From Ypsolopha sequella (lineage: Eukaryota > Arthropoda > Insecta > Lepidoptera > Ypsolophidae): a DNA stretch of 64,000 nucleotides. The stretch spans positions 3,853,201 through 3,917,200 of the forward strand of contig OW203984.1 in NCBI GenBank assembly GCA_934047225.1, read 5' to 3'. Below are positions 14,201-29,200 of the stretch, piece after piece (position 1 is the first letter of the stretch; each line of letters begins with the position of its first letter). The notes beneath the pieces are model-generated. The model saw nothing but the letters and a program-made list of their open reading frames with translations. It did not search any database and was not told the origin of the DNA. Made by a program: the position numbers and the translations under genes.

Positions 14201-17200
14201 AATGTTTCATAAGTACCACCAACTGACAACAATCACAAGCATCAACATTTAATAGTAGTTTATGCTACAAGGGCGAAAAGGAATAAATTACGAGGACGAT
14301 TTAAAACACGAGCGTAGCGAGTGTTTTAAACGTAACCGAGTAATGTATTGCTGTTACGCCCGTGTATCATACTACGTTTTTCAATGCATAGTGTGAGGAA
14401 ATAAAAAAAAAAATATATTTATTTATTTATTTACTCAATTGGAAAACATTACATCTAACTAATAAATAAATAATATATATTTATAAATAATAATAAATAA
14501 TTAACAAAAAACTAAAACCTGAATACCATTTAAAAAAAAGAAAAAAAAAACAGCTATTAGAAAGAAAACAACCGAAAGTCCAGACTATTATATAATTATA
14601 TAATCTTGTGAGATTTAAATTATAATTGGCTCAAAAGGACTGTATCCAGAGCCGTTAAACAATGGAAAAAAAAGCATAACATTTATGGTTCACAGGAAAG
14701 GATGCAGGTTAGCCAACCATTGTGAATAAATAAAAAAAAATAATAATAATAAAGCCCTAAGGCAAAATAATCGACTTTCTGTTCGATTTTGATGCATAAA
14801 AAGTGGGCCTTTACGAGCACTTGCATTGAAAATTTATTTAAATCTCCCGATTACCAACCAAATTCAAGTAATGCACAGTTATGAAATGCAGCGCTATGAT
14901 TGGTTTAGAATCGGAAACTGTGAAGGAAAATCTTACTTAAGGGCCCGTTATTCCTGACATTGAGCACCCCATTTTGCATCAAGTAGAACTTTTTATTATA
15001 GTTTAAAATAGCGGGCTCTGAGCTGTGTCTGTTACGACAACCGAAACATTGCACGGTCTTAAAAAACACGTTTTTAGCTCAAAAATCGTCTTTACGTTAA
15101 AATTTTCAAAAAACTATCCACAAAAGTACTTACTAAATTATATTTTCCTTCATTTCCTGTCATTTTCTTACGATTTGGTAATTTAAATTGTATATAAAAA
15201 GACAAAAACGTGAAAAATCCTGTTTCGGATTTTTTTTCGATCGAGCAAAGTATAAAGTATGGCATTTTGAAAATCTGCAGAGTGGATGTATCTAAAATAT
15301 TAATTTTTTTCAGACACAAAATACTACAATTTTATAGTTTAAAATTAATAAAAAAGAGACAAAATTGGGATAAGCCTCCCTTAAGGACTTGCGTTAACTA
15401 AAGTTACCCGTAGTCACAACTTTTAAGTTTCCAACTTTAAAGTTTTTCTACTTTAAAGTTGATCTTCTCACTGGTTTGGTCGGTATTATATTCGCACCAA
15501 ATATTTCAAAAGTTTAGATGAGCCCTGGCACCTAAAATCTATTGCATTGTTTTTGAATATGTTTTGAATGGGAAATATCACACTTTTGGCTTTATTCGTA
15601 TTTCTGAAATGATAGTGCACTTTAAAAATACACACGACAGCATATTGAGACCCTTTCTTCGTAAAAACTATCACTGTGTTCAGATGAGCACTGATTCCAA
15701 ACGTGTGAGCGTCACCCATTTAAAGGTGAATACATTTTGGTGTTGTCATACTACGGTAAGGGCTTATCTTTACTTTTTGAAATCTTTGATTCGCACACAA
15801 TTGTTTGACCATTGGAACAGGACCAGAAGGAAATAATATAAGCTCCGTACAAAACTAAGTCACATTATGTGATTATAGCCCTAAAAGTCGACGTTTTATG
15901 TGTTTTATATTGTACTTAGCACACTACAATAATCCCAGGAAGTCAGGATGAAAATACGCCAATTTGACTCCCTAGTATCACTGAAAAAGATTTAAGGTGG
16001 ATGGTCCAAGGCAATCTTCATACAAACTTGTGGGTACCAATAAAGATGACAGAAGTATTATTATTTAATTCTGTAAACTTTTTCCACACGTTTCATCAAT
16101 TTTACACCCGCGAATAATCAGTCTTACGTCACGGGCGGCATATTGAACCCTGAGCGTAACGAGGGACTCTAGAGTTAACTCCTGAGCGTAGCAAGGGAGT
16201 TATATAGAGTCCTGAGTGAAGCGAGGGGTTCAAGCTGGCCAAGACAAAGACAGGCTTTATTCCAGAGGACAATACTCTACTTTTCACATCTTCTGCGAGA
16301 CAATAAAAAGCTCGACATTTTTAATCAACATTAATAATTCAATAAAATTCACTGACAATCACAGCACCAAACACCGTCTTTTGTTTCACATTCTTTGTAA
16401 ACGCTTTTTTTCTTTTTGTTGAATTCTGCTTATGGTGGTCAGTTCGATTTTCGAATAAACCTCTTTACAATCCCATATGAGCATTTGTTTTCCACGAGTT
16501 TCCACACGAATTTGACGTTCCAAATTTAAATCACTTTAATCCCTAGGGATTTTCATATAACTTTATATCCCTTGAGATATAATGGGTTACTTTACGTTGA
16601 GGTTGCATGATATGTAATAGGACATTGTCGAGCAGGTGGTGTGAAAATATAATTAATTTGCCCACATAATGTGGTATAATAAAAAGTTACGAAATTACTT
16701 ACTCAAAGTATTGTTACTATAAAAGAGAAAAAAATCAAACTCCTAAGAATCCAAGATTGTTAAAATATATTAGACAATTATGTGATAATTATTTATACAA
16801 ATTTAGGGAAATATTTGAAAAACCATAAAAAAATTAATGTCTTCCCCGTGTCTTCCGAAACCGAAAGTATAATAAAAATGAAAATAATTTAGATTAGAGG
16901 TGTAGGATATTGCGTGAAAATTATTGGAAAACTATAGCGATTAAGTACAAATCAATGAATACATAAAATAAAAAAGTAGATCACCGGTGTGTCTGTACAT
17001 TAAAGAAAAGTAATAAGAGGAGTTACTAGAAAAGAGTAATAGAACACAAATCAGCGATTTTTAGAATTCTTTTCTGTCTGTCTGTTTGTTTGTTAACGCA
17101 CATCTCAGAACGAATTTGGATGCGGGTTTTTTTATTATCATCATATTGACCCTGTTCAACATAAAAGCTATAAGGGGTGTTAATTAAATAACGCCCAAAC

Positions 17201-20200
17201 CGAAAACGGAGCAGAGATGAATAATCGTGGGTGGAGCCGCGGAGAACGAGCATGCGAGGACGGAGAACGAGCCGGCGAGACCAAAGCTTGTTGAAAATAA
17301 ATTCACTCAAGATATATTTCGGGCACCATTGGGCCCGGCATCAGTTGAGAATCTGACAATGAATTAAATATGACATATAAGTTATCATTGTCAGATTCTC
17401 AACTGATGCCGGGCCCAGTGGGGCCCGAAATATATCTTGAGTGAAATTATTATTTTTACCTTTTTATTATTAGTTTTTAATAAATCAAAACTACATTAAA
17501 AATCTTTTAAAAAAGAGACAAATATATATTTATCAAAAAGTTGAAAATAAATGAGATAAAAGAGAAAAAAATATATTTCTTAAAACAGTATAGATGTCAA
17601 ATAATATAAAGCTGATTTGTACAAATATATAACTTTGCCATATTTATTTGCACCAATTTTGGTACATCTTTGAAAAACCACAATAGTATTGTGTGTCTCT
17701 TTTCACCTTTGAAACTAGAGGACCAAAATAAATGAAAAAAAATATATTACGTAAAAATTAGAGGAATAATAAGGAAATGATATGAAAAAAATCCGTACAA
17801 AATTTTACCACGATATTACTTATTTGGTACAACTAGTTTTTTTATATCAACAGTAATGGGTAAAAATTTGCGACCGAAAAGTCGATGTTTCAACTTTAAT
17901 ATAATTTACTGAAACACGATGTAAGTGAACCCTCGCTGCGCAAAACAAACGAGCCCGATTTTTAAAAGTCGCTTCTGCAAAATAACAAGCGGCATTTTCG
18001 TGGAGCTCCTTGTGTTGTTATTATCTTTGAGCACACTAATAAATACATACACGGTACTTACACACATGTAAATGAAGCTCCCTGTTTATAAACGATTTTA
18101 ACAGCTATGACGCCGTAATAAGAACTACCAATAGAAACCTTGTCATGCTGGCGTCCGTACATATGTGCAAACACAAACCCCTATTTGCTCGGTTGTGTTG
18201 ATAATGGGGAATGCTAACATTTTCCGAAATGTTGTCACGGTATAACGTTTTAAAACCATTCCAGATAAATATCCGAAAAATGTTTAAAGTAAGGGTTAAT
18301 GTTCATGATTTTATGCGCTTCCATGCCCTAAATTAGCCACTCGATGTGTGTCGGTACAAATATCAACGGAAATAACATTGATATAACAAGCAAATTGCAA
18401 AGTGGCTGTTACGAAGATCGCTGCGTTTCATAAACTCGTATCATTGTTTTCTTTACAAATTATAAATAAATAAATCGGTAGTCACATTAAAGTCATCGCA
18501 CATAACAACTGATTGGCACCAGACCACCACAAATGATAGCATTGAAATAAGAACTTTAAGTCGTGTCACGTACGTGATATTTTTGTACTATGGGACGGTA
18601 GGTAGGTGGTGAACCTTCGCATCGTACACTTGCAAAATGTCACGTACGCAACATGATTTAAAGCTCCCATTTCAATGTATAATTTGAAGTAGTCCGGTAC
18701 CGATGCGTTATCATTTACGACGGTCTTAAGTGGTTCCCACAGAAACTGTACACAAAAGCAACCTACCAGTCTTCCATTCCTGGCCAGGTTGAAGGAGTCG
18801 TCGAGAAGCTGCGCGCGGTTGAGAACGTGCAGCTGCTCGTGCGAGGAGTTGAGTGCCTGCGCTAGCGCACTCCAGTTCTCTGGCTCGTAGTTCACGCGGT
18901 AGTAGCCTGATAACATAGAGCAAACAACGCTATCAATATTGGTCCCTTTTCATGTCCCAATTAATTCAGATTGACTCTTGTGTTGCCAAAAATCAACAAA
19001 ACAAAACTTCTTGAATTAAAAACACTTGTACTTGTAGTTTCACTTTATTTATTTTAACTCCCAACTGGTTTTGGATTTTAATCCATTAACATAAATAAAG
19101 TGCAACTATAATTACAAGTGTTTTTAATTCAAGAGTGTTTCAAAATTCACCAAGTGCCGACAATCGCAAGTATTAACAAAACAAAACTTCTACAAGCAAA
19201 AATATTTATGTGAGAGAACACGGGTAAAACAGCATAAGTGTTACTACAAAACGGTGTTTAACTTTAGACAGTGTTTAAATCTGTCGCTGTCACTCTTTCA
19301 GAATACGAAAGAAAATATGACAACAACAGATTTAAACATTGTCTAAAGTTAAATACCGTTTTGTAGTAATACCACCTTTCTTTAAAAATAAAAAAATGAT
19401 TTGCTTTATTGTCAAATATGATTGTTATGGGAGCGAAAAGTGGGCTTGCAGACCTTTTCAACCTAATAATTAAGGCGCTTTATGCTGCGAAAGCGCTGCA
19501 GTTTTAGAAAAAAAAAAAAAACATTATTTACTTACTAGAACAAATATTGAAAATCTGCTCAAGTAAATGTGTAGATGTAGTAATGAACTATTTTTAAATA
19601 ACACGGTTTTAATAGATAACGTCTTTGATGAGCTAACCATTTAACTTATGCCAAAAGCGGCCGTTTTTAGCAAAAGTTAAATATTTAACTCATCAAAGAC
19701 GATGTCTATGAAAACTATGCTATTTAAAAACAGTTCATTGCTATATCTACACATTTACTTGAGCAGATTTTTTAAATAATATTTGTAGTAAGTAAATAAT
19801 GTTTTTTTATTTTCAAAAGTGCACCACTTCTGCAGCATATAGCACCTTAACCAAATATTTTTCAAGTGAAAGGGACTGCACGCATACTAAATTGCAATAG
19901 ACGTGCTTGGAATTAAATAAAAACCGATATTCTATAACAAAATCAGATACGCTGCCTCTAGGGAGACCACTTGTGGTTCAAACGTCTCGATTACTAATCT
20001 AGAGGCCACGGCTTCAAATCCTGTAGGGCAGGGTTTTTGAACTTTTGGTAGTCACGGACCTCTTGCAAAATTTCAAAAACTGATGGACCCCTTCCAAACT
20101 TGATTACAGAGAAAGCAATTACAACTTTTTAATAAATAAAAAATGTAATAAAGTAATTATGTTTTAAACTTACATTTCTATTGAATTGAGCACGAACAAT

Positions 20201-23200
20201 CACGAAAAGAAATATTTACTTCCACTTGTCACCGAAAAGTAACATAGATTTGTTGAAAAATGTTTGTATTGTGTATGTTATATAGCCTAATGTTTCGTTC
20301 ATATTGATGGTATCAATACATATTTTCGTTGTATTTTTATTTTCACTTGCGCGGTAAAGATACAATAGCACTGTGCGGTGTTCGGAATCAGATATCATGC
20401 CACGGACCCCTAGCACTCACGCTACGGACCCCTTGGGGATCCATGGACCCCAGTTTAAGAAACCCTGCTGTAGGGGAACATTTTTTTTCGGTTTGGCATG
20501 GTTCAGAAGGTACGTTAAGCACTGCAGGGCTCACCCATTACGTTGGGACGTAATAATCGTTAGTGAAACGTGGATGTACGAGTGTGGACTGTGACTAACA
20601 TTTTATAGACACCCCTTCGGGAATTCATGTCTACTAATAATATTGAAAGACTTTCTCAAAGATCTGCATACCATAGGCACATCCCCGACACTCAGTACTC
20701 AGTCAACAATTTAATTACCTACAACTCTTACACGCGTAACTAGCTTGTCCATACACGCTTGTGCACACACACACACGCAGCGGAGGAGTTTTATTGAGAA
20801 CTGCATGCACGCGATTGTGCACCTGATTTGCGGGCGATGATTAACGGGGTATATCGTCAATATCGACACTTTTTGAAGTTATTTATCTGCTGTTCAAACC
20901 AAGTCCTAAGTTAAATAAATTAGTATAACAATTTTGAGACTTTCTTCTAGATTTTGGTCTGTCAGAAACGCGATTGGAGGAAAACTCGATAGAAATAATT
21001 ATTGAAATAAGGTCTAAATTTACACTTTTTTTGATATTCTGACAAATTGGGGCAGTACACACACTTCAAAAATATTTATTGAGACGGTTTTTAACAATAG
21101 ATACCTAAATTACAGGAAATGGAAATTTTCATAGCTGTTTTAGTTAGTTTTTATTAATTTAAAACCGACATTTTGTCAATTTTCGCCGATTCCATCCCTC
21201 TCGCACTGCGGATCTTTCCGCCTGGAGTAACGGGGACCTTTGCACGGACGATATATCACCTTAACTCGCGGGGGAGGAGAGTGTCGCTTCTTTACAGAGT
21301 AATAGTTTATATTCTTTGCCATAGATATACCTGTCTGCTGCTTGTTAATGATGAACCAAGAAGCTTCAGCCAGTCCAGGAATGTCAACAGCTAGCGCGGG
21401 GAAGGTTGGCGGGACCCAGGCTTGGGGACTGGTGTCGCTGAAGTCGACGTTAGAGGAGATGACCCAGTTGATAGGCACGTGCCAGCGGTCGGTTGACGTC
21501 AAAGTGTTGTCGGTTAGGAAACGTTCCTGCAAATATTGGGAGCTGCCATTACTTTCTCATGTGAGAACTGCGAAATAACATAACAGAATGTATCGCCAGC
21601 TTGGACGAATAGATCGCAAGTAATAATCTGAACTACTCCAAAACAAAAACAAAACACGCCTACGTCCTTTTTTTTCGGAAGATAGTCTGTCACCTTATCG
21701 CTACACTATTTCGGCACAAATATAAACTTTTTAAGACATGCAAGTTATTTCCCAGTGTTTTTATCTACCGTTCAGCAAGTGGTACTTACTCGAATGTATA
21801 AAAAACTCACTTGAGTGACTAGAATAGAAAAAGGAATGCTTCGGTTGTTTGGACATGTAGAGAGGTTGAATAAAAGTAGAGTGACGAAAGAAAGTTATGG
21901 TGAGTAAGTCGAAGGTAGAGCTCGACCAGGCCACCTTAGAAGGCCGTATGCTGATCAAATTGGCAAGATATTGAAGAAGGGCAATGTCAAAAGTACCCGG
22001 AATGGAAGAGCTTGTGACGGAATGACTGATTTTGATTTTTCAGAATTCTTTATTTTAAATTAATACAATTAATTGGCACACAACAAGACACTATCGAGTA
22101 GGTACTTATGTATGACTAGATTGATGGATGCGGAAGAGGTGAAAGAGGTGTGTCAGTATCAATGGAAAATGATGATGATGGAAATCTGTAGTCTCTGCCT
22201 ATCCCTCTGGGAGAAAGGTGTGAGTGTATGTGAGTATATACAACGTGTAACAGAAAGGTGTAACCATCGAAAGTATAACCATATTTGAAGAGCTTATTCA
22301 GTCAATGGTTAAGACCAACTTTTACTATGGAATAAACCCTGTACCTCGAAAAAAAAAATTAACCATTTCATAGGAAAATGCAATCCCACTCGGCCGAAAT
22401 GTATGGAAGGATAGATTTTTTTTTTTGAGATTTCAGGGTTGGCTCCATGGTAAAAGTTGCTCTATACCATTGACTGAATAAGCTCTTCAAATATGGTAAC
22501 ACCTTTCTGTTACACGTTGTATGTGCTTGAATGGCAGGATTCGCGTCCTATCAAATGCGCTTTAACTGCTTTTTAAAATGCAAAATGTACTTCTAAACCA
22601 GTTGGGCTTAAGATAAAAGGACGTACATACCTGAGAAATAGACATAGAATTAGAACCAGGTGCGGATTTCCTGACAGTAAGGACTGGGAAGCCACCCTGT
22701 TCGGTCCATCTGTTCATGATTGTGGCTAAAGTCCAGGGAATGGTTTGTTCGGATTCGTCCAAAGCCTGCTGCAAAGCCACGTATAAGTCTGTTGGATGTG
22801 CTGCCCTGCGGGACCTGGTTTAAAACAAATTGACCTTAAGAATAAATACATTTATGTCATGGATTTATTCCAGCACCTATGGCACAGTGTTCAATCGCGC
22901 GCGACGCGACTCAGTTGAACCACAAGTGTGAGGAGCGTGAGACGATGTTTTTGCGATTAAACAGTACGTTACGCTCCTCGCACTTGTGATTCAACTAAGT
23001 CGCGTCACGCGCGATTAAACACTGTGCTACGGGTGCAGGAAGAGCCCTAGATTTTCCGAGTGTCAAAGAAGCAGTGAATGTACGTGATGTACTTTTCATC
23101 CACGATAATAGGCGGTCGTATAAATGGATTTTGAGGCCAAGCTGTGTTATTTTTTACATGAAAAAGTTGATACAATTACTCAATATTTACGTTTAAACAA

Positions 23201-26200
23201 GATTTTTGTACTTACCGTAACCCTTGGAATGCAAAAAATAAAAAATGCGTCAGAATATAGCAGTGGTTTAATTTAAACACTATCCTCAAAATATCGTATA
23301 AGGCACCGACCACACAGAGCGTAGTTCTGCGTTCCGCCAGGGGTGTCTCACTCGGTCATGTGACCCGCGCTAAATACCTGCCGCGACGCACCCGGTCGAC
23401 GGCGCGTTTATGGAAACCCTTCCAGTATTCAGAACCCCAGTACATCTGAGCTGCGGGAGCCTTTAAGCAATTGAACGCTCAGTTTGATGGATTAAATGCT
23501 ACCCTGCTTTTAGTTCTGTAATGCGGGAGGCTTTACTAACGCAATACTAGCGTTATGGATATAAATTCCTACCGCTACTCAGATTAGTGTACCCTGCTTT
23601 TAGTTCTGTAATGCGGGAGGCTTTACTAACGCAATACTAGCGTTATGGATATTTTGAATTGCATAATAAAGATGATGTAATAAAAACTTATGACAGTGTA
23701 ATCATAAAAATTTTAACATTAGGCGAATCAACAAGTTATTAACAACAAAATTGTCGAGCGTTAGGCACATTCTTGCTTGTTTTTAAATAATTAATGCATC
23801 TTATTAGGAGGTTTCCCGGTAGAGATGCGGTTTTAGAATAATTGTTTTCGTGACAAAGCGGTAACGGAACTAATTTAAATCAAAACAAACAACATAGAGA
23901 TTCGTATGATATCGCTCTCTCTCTCTCTCTCTTTGCACGTGCCGTTTGCGATCTGAAATCGGGGAGCATAGCGCAGAAATCCCTCCCGCGTGTCAGATCA
24001 AGTACTTTTATGCTTTCTAGGGATCTGAGTAGAGGAAGCTTTTTAGTTATCAAGTCTTGATTACTATACCGGAAACAATACCCGAATCCAGATCGTTCGC
24101 GACTCTGAATACTGGAATGGTTTAAGGTGTTCTGTGAATTAATGCTAGTAAACCCTCCCGCAGCTCAGAATTACTGGGGTTCTGAATACTGGAAGGGTTT
24201 CCATATACGCGTCGACGGCACTAGATTCATCTCAAGTCAGTTGAGTGTCACGCACGCGTTATGATGATCTCTCGCTGATATTACGTTAGATACCTACGCG
24301 TCTTGACTTTTCATGTTCTGGCTATGGATAGTCAAAGATAGCACAATAAGCGATATTGTATCGCATTTAAAACTTTGATAATTAAAATTTAAAATAAAGA
24401 TACATAATTATTTACAAGACTGATGCCAAACAATAATTCGAAATATATCTCTCTAAATGTGTTTTTTTAAATATATATAAATATAAATGTGTAAATAATA
24501 ATAAATATATATAAAACCTAAATATATATAAATATTATAATCTTAATAACGACAAATAAGTCTTTACTCTTTAATTTTTATTTAAAATTTTGTAAATTTA
24601 TACTGAAGTCTCGATAAGTAGTCGGTATCAAGGTTAAATGACCTTTTTTGGGAAATTCGAATATATTTTTTCCCACTTCTCTACAAACGCAAGCCCAGCC
24701 CCGAGTCTATCACTATGGTAGGTAGGTCAACATTTTATCTTGTGAAATTAACAAAGGTGTTATCGATCCGTGATACTGATCACTTACCAAGCATCAAGTA
24801 TGAATTTGGCTGCATAAACACCTTGTAAAATACCTCTTTCATGCGTGAAATTTGGTACAACCGTACCGAGTGAGCAGGAGACGGTCAGAATTAAAAAGTT
24901 CTCGCGCGTAATAATTCTATACTTTTGTGGTACCTGACAGGTGATAGTGGGCTATTATGAAAAAGAAGTCGAAGGGAGGGTGCGAGCTAACTTGTTCATT
25001 ATTGCTGCTTAGCGAGAGTATCTATTTATTTAAATGTTTTTGCAATATGATTTTTCTGTTCAGGTATTTATTCCGTGGTTCCACGTTCTGCGTTCCGCGG
25101 TCTCTGTAATGTATGCGACCATGCGAGGGTTGGATCTTTACACACAGATACCGCGAGAACGCGCGTTCAATTAATTGAACTGAAGAGAACGCAGAGCGAG
25201 CTCTGTGTGGTCGGCGCCTAAGAGGTAGAATACACTTACATATTCTGTATGTAGATGACCTGACCTCTGCGGAAGACTTCAGGAGTCAGGAAGTGCTGCA
25301 TCATGCGGATCACAGACCCAGCTGAAATTTAAAGATATGTGGTTGCGTCAGTTTTCGTTCCCAAATATAAAACTTATTGTTGTTTTCATTATTCTGAATA
25401 AAAAGCAATTAATAAATGTTACTTATGGCATTACGCGACAATAGTTTAATGTCAGTTCTAGAAAAGCTGTGTTATTTTACATAAGAGGATGGCACACCCT
25501 AGCAACTTTTTTTATTACCTGTCCAGCACAATAAGTCCAATGGCAAAGACCTTATTTGCTTATCGTAGAGGCGATTATATGTTGGCTCTTTGGCCTCTTT
25601 TTCTTGGACGTGTAATACTAGTGATCACGAAGCGAAACAACAAATTGGTGTGTTTTTAGCTAATACTGAAATACTTTGTAGGGAAAAAATATATTGGATT
25701 TAGGTATCATCCCTTCATATATCTGTTGCCTATTTTATAAAAAAAATCAAGTTGATCTCTTCACCGCGTTTTTGAAACGAACATTTGAAAACCAAAAAAA
25801 AGAGGGTGGAAAACATTTTTTTTTGACAAAAGTATATCTTAAAACATTGTTTATAGGTGGAATCCCTAGACAAAAGATTCATAAATTAAATATATTTTCT
25901 TCAATATGAGGAGAGACCTAGATTCTTCCAATGAACCCTTGAAAACCTGGTGTTGTTAATGTTCTAGCGTCAGGTGTCGTGATCACTAGTATTACGCGTC
26001 CAAAAACAAGAGGCCGAAGAGCCAACATATAATCGCCTTTATCTAAAGCAAATAAGGTCTTTGCCATTTGACTTTTTGTGCTGGACGGGTAATAAAAAAA
26101 GTTACTAGGGTATGCCATCTTCTTAAGAATTGAGATAAAGAAAGAAAAGAAGTTGTTTGATCTATAAGCCATCAACGATGTGTGATAGTTCTATTAGAAT

Positions 26201-29200
26201 GTCTTGTCGTCAAGTCTTTAGAGCTCGCGCCATCTGAGTACATCCGAATGAGACGCGACGACAGGAACCTTGGGAATTTCTCACTGAATAAATATTTTAT
26301 CTTTAGAGAAATTTCGCAAGTCTTAGATAAGTCCGTACTTGATATACGATATATGACAAGACTAGCTTACGTTCACAATACTTCTTTTGACAGATTTATC
26401 TCTTCCGTTTCAAAATTCTATGTTTTGTGATTCATACTTGTAATATCCACATAAGGTGATGCGTCATACGAGAAAACAATTCTAGTATATTTGATACAAC
26501 GTATTAAAATTAAGATAGAAATAAATAAACATATATTTCTATATTTTTGAACTTATTGTTATTCTTATTCTTTATTGTACATAAAATATTTAATTACACA
26601 CGTAAACATTAAAATTAGTGTACAGCGGCGAGCTAATATCTATGAGAAATTTCTTCCCGCAAACCGAAAAAAGATCAGGAATACATAAAAGAAAAGTAAT
26701 CATATGTGTACAAACTTAATGCTTTCTACCAAATAATAAACGAAAACACACTAATATAAACTATGAGGAAATAAATTTCTGTGTTTGAACACTTGGCGAT
26801 TTATCCATCGCAAAGAGATATAAATTAACATTATATCATTGCAGTATAGAAACGCAAAAAGAAAAGTAAATCTGGATGTGAGGAGCTCCCGGTTCAGAGC
26901 CTCTCACATCCAGATTTACTTTTCTTTCTGCATTATTTTTGCATCGCATTTTTTAAAATATATTAACCTATTTCCATTTACAGTTAGAGTATGAGTTTGA
27001 GTATGAACATGGTCTAGTTATGGGTGATCTTAACACTGATCTGATCTGTAATGATTCTCGCTCTCGTAAATTAAGGATGCTTGCTTCATCTGTCAATGTC
27101 TCCATTTTACCACTTGAAGCTACTCATCATGTGGGTGACTCGCACACTCTGCTAGATCTGATTTTAACATCTAATCCTGACCGTATCGTTTGCCATGGCC
27201 AGTATACAGCTTCTGGGTTCTCCCATCATGACCTTATTTTTGCGTCCTACAAATTAAAAATTCCTAAGCCTAAACCTAGGATCTTGCTCCAGCGGAATTT
27301 CGCTAAGCTAGACGCTAAAAAGCTTATAGCTGATGCTAGAGCTATAGATTGGGGCCTAGTGGAGCAATCCGAGACAATTGACCATAAAATTGAATTATTT
27401 AATAAATTTGTGATTGAGCTATATGATGTCCATGCTCCCATACATCCAGTTCGCATGAAACGTGCGCCTTCTCAATGGCTAACTGAAGATATTCGGAGAG
27501 CCATGGCCATAAGGGATAGTTACAGACGGAAATTTAAGAAACATCCTACAGAAGAAAACTGGAACAGGTTCAAGGCCGCTCGGAACCGTTGTAACCAAAT
27601 GGTTAGAAATGCCAAACGACGCCATATCCACTCTTCAATTGAAACATGTGCTCCCAATAACCTGTGGCGCTTCCTTCGTACTCTCGGTTTCGGAAAGTGT
27701 CGGGAAAGTCTTAACCCTGCTTTGGACATCAATGGTTTAAACCGCCACTTTTCTTCCCCTCCCAACATAATTGATCCCATACTTAAAGAAAATACAATTC
27801 GACGCATTTTAGCTGCACCTTCTTCATCTCACGATACTTTTGATTTCACACCAGTTCTAGTCTCGGATATTGAAAAAGATATTCTTTCAATTCCCAGTAA
27901 AGCCGTTGGCCACGACGCTATTGGCCGCGATCTTCTCCTCCCTATTCTGGAAGTTATTCTCCCTGTCATTACTCACATTGTAAACTTCTCTCTCACATCT
28001 AATTCATTTCCTGCCTCTTGGAAACTGGCGTACATGGTTCCAGTCCCAAAAATTTCTGAACCCTCTTCGTATAAAGACTACCGGCCAATTTCTATACTTC
28101 CCTTCCTCTCTAAAATTCTAGAACGGGTGGTCAATCGTCAACTTATGTATTTTCTTCACTCTAATAAACTTCTAAATCCACTTCAGTCGGGATTTCGTCC
28201 ATCCCACAGTACATGTACTGCTCTCATTAAGATTACTGATGACTTTCGTGATGCTATGGACGAAAGGCAACTTACACTCCTCACTCTTCTTGACTTTAGT
28301 AGCGCTTTTAATTGTGTTGACTATGACATTCTCCTGGCTATTTTACGTTCTCTCAATGTTTCCGAGTCAGCTACAAACTGGTTCTATTCGTACCTTTATG
28401 GGCGTCAACAGCGTATTCGCTCGGACGACAAATTCTCCGACTGGTGCAATGTTACAGCCGGTGTGCCCCAAGGTGGTGTGCTATCCCCTCTTCTGTTCTC
28501 GGTGTTTATAAACACCCTTGTCTCCTCCATTAACTTCAGTTCTTACCACATGTACGCTGACGATCTTCAACTCTATATGTCTTTCAAGCAGGACCTAATT
28601 CTTGTAGCCATTCAGAAAATGACTTCTGATCTTGAACACATCAGTCAATGGACGGAACAATTTGGACTCCTTCTTAACCCATCAAAAACGCAGGTCATGA
28701 TAGTCGGTAGTAGGGCTCTCATAGACAAAACGGATCTGAACACGCTTCCACCAGTCTGTTTAAATAACACTCCTCTCAAGTTCTGTACGTCAGTAAAAAA
28801 CCTAGGAATCTATATCCAGAACAATATGTCTTGGGATTTGCATGTGGCGGAACTTAGTAAAAAGATCTTTGCTTCAATGCACTCCCTTAAGCGCATGCAA
28901 AGGTTTTTGCCGTATTCTGCGAAGGTCCTGCTGGTTAACTCACTCTTGCTCCCTATTTTAGACTATGCCGATGTCTGTTATCCCGATCTCACTGAAGGAT
29001 TGTTAAATAAGCTAGATCGTCTCCTCAATTTATGTATACGATACATCTTTGGCCTACGTAAGTATGACCATGTGTCTCAATCTCGTTCTGATCTTAAATG
29101 GCTTAACATCCGAAATCGTCGTAACGCTCACATATTATCTCTTCTTTGGAACATCCTCAATGACCCCCTATCCCCTCCTTATCTAAAAGAGCGGTTTGTT

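Noticed and set aside
26182..26430. 82-codon plus-strand frame next to the MITE at 26125
   Set aside because: No family motif, no splice context and AT-rich composition like its surroundings; it looks like chance.
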